NCBI GenBank assembly: GCA_903924805.1
Contig: CAIYCZ010000238.1
Location: forward strand, 1 to 16,364
DNA length: 16,364 nt
Direction of reading: 5' to 3'
Origin: an uncultured delta proteobacterium
GTDB lineage: Bacteria > Desulfobacterota > WTBG01 > CAIYCZ01
Shown here: positions 16,305-16,364 of the stretch, in pieces
Layout of the letters: the number at the start of each line of letters is the position of its first letter
Position numbering within the stretch: the stretch's first letter is position 1
Made by a program: the position numbers and the translations under genes
Notes under the pieces: generated by a model
What the model saw: the letters and a program-made list of their open reading frames with translations, nothing else
Told to the model about the DNA's origin: nothing
The model's database searches: none

Positions 16305-16364
16305 ATGGCTAAACAATGGTTTGTTGTACATACCTACTCCGGATATGAAAATAAAGTAAAGGAG
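16305..16364 (+). CDS. nusG: NusG, 5' part (first 20 codons, runs off the window end)
   Basis: The frame opens with ATG 16305 and reads MAKQWFVVHTYSGYENKVKE, the typical NusG N-terminus (W-x-V-V-x-T-Y-S-G-x-E). It stops only because the window ends. The frame is continued exactly by bases 36-521, since bases 16330-16364 equal bases 1-35; together they give 181 aa. It directly follows secE with a seven-base gap. Confidence 0.97.
   Translation, partial: MAKQWFVVHTYSGYENKVKE
16330..16364 (+). repeat. Terminal direct repeat, right copy
   Basis: This is an exact copy of bases 1-35. Both copies are the same codons of nusG, so one of them is redundant and the unique sequence is 16329 bases. Confidence 0.97.

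Overview
The window is one densely packed, single-strand (+) block of bacterial transcription and translation genes: nusG (split across the two ends) - rplK - rplA - rplJ - rplL - rpoB - rpoC - rpsL - rpsG - fusA - tuf - rpmG - tRNA-Trp(CCA) - secE - nusG. It joins the classical secE-nusG, L11-L1-L10-L12-beta-beta' and str (S12-S7-EF-G-EF-Tu) clusters. Nothing here looks like a plasmid backbone, virus, transposon or CRISPR locus. Every gene is full length and free of frameshifts.

The organism looks like a Gram-negative bacterium of Proteobacteria/Desulfobacterota type. Beta (1371 aa) and beta' (1376 aa) carry the large lineage insertions typical of that group. The L33 sequence and the order tuf-rpmG-trnW-secE-nusG match what I recall for Geobacter-like genomes. 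This placement is inference from remembered sequences. Ribosomal protein S12 keeps K43 and K88, and the rifampicin region of beta keeps D524, H534 and S539, so neither shows a classical resistance change.

Layout: bases 1-521 are the rest of nusG. 564-2760 hold the four ribosomal stalk and L1 genes. 2893-11189 hold rpoB and rpoC. 11190-11320 is an AT-rich spacer with a good candidate promoter. 11321-12214 hold rpsL and rpsG. A 157-base gap (the largest in the window) has a terminator-like hairpin. 12372-15702 hold fusA (TTG start) and tuf. 15732-16364 hold rpmG, tRNA-Trp, secE and the first 20 codons of nusG. No gene-free stretch reaches 300 bases. Most intercistronic gaps contain a short hairpin just after the upstream stop codon.

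The main surprise is at the ends. The last 35 bases (16330-16364) are identical to the first 35, and joining them rebuilds a complete 181-aa NusG, so the sequence closes into a circle of 16329 bases. The best explanation is not a plasmid. Related genomes carry two near-identical tuf genes, one before rpmG-trnW-secE-nusG and one after fusA, with exactly these genes between. If the two copies were collapsed, assembly would give this false circle hinged on tuf. A genuine tuf x tuf recombination circle or tandem duplication is the rarer alternative. The tuf gene also stands out by codon use: almost all G/A-ending codons, every proline CCG, almost no AAA or GAA, with a switch back to neighbour-like codons in its last 15 codons. 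This may reflect foreign origin or gene conversion.
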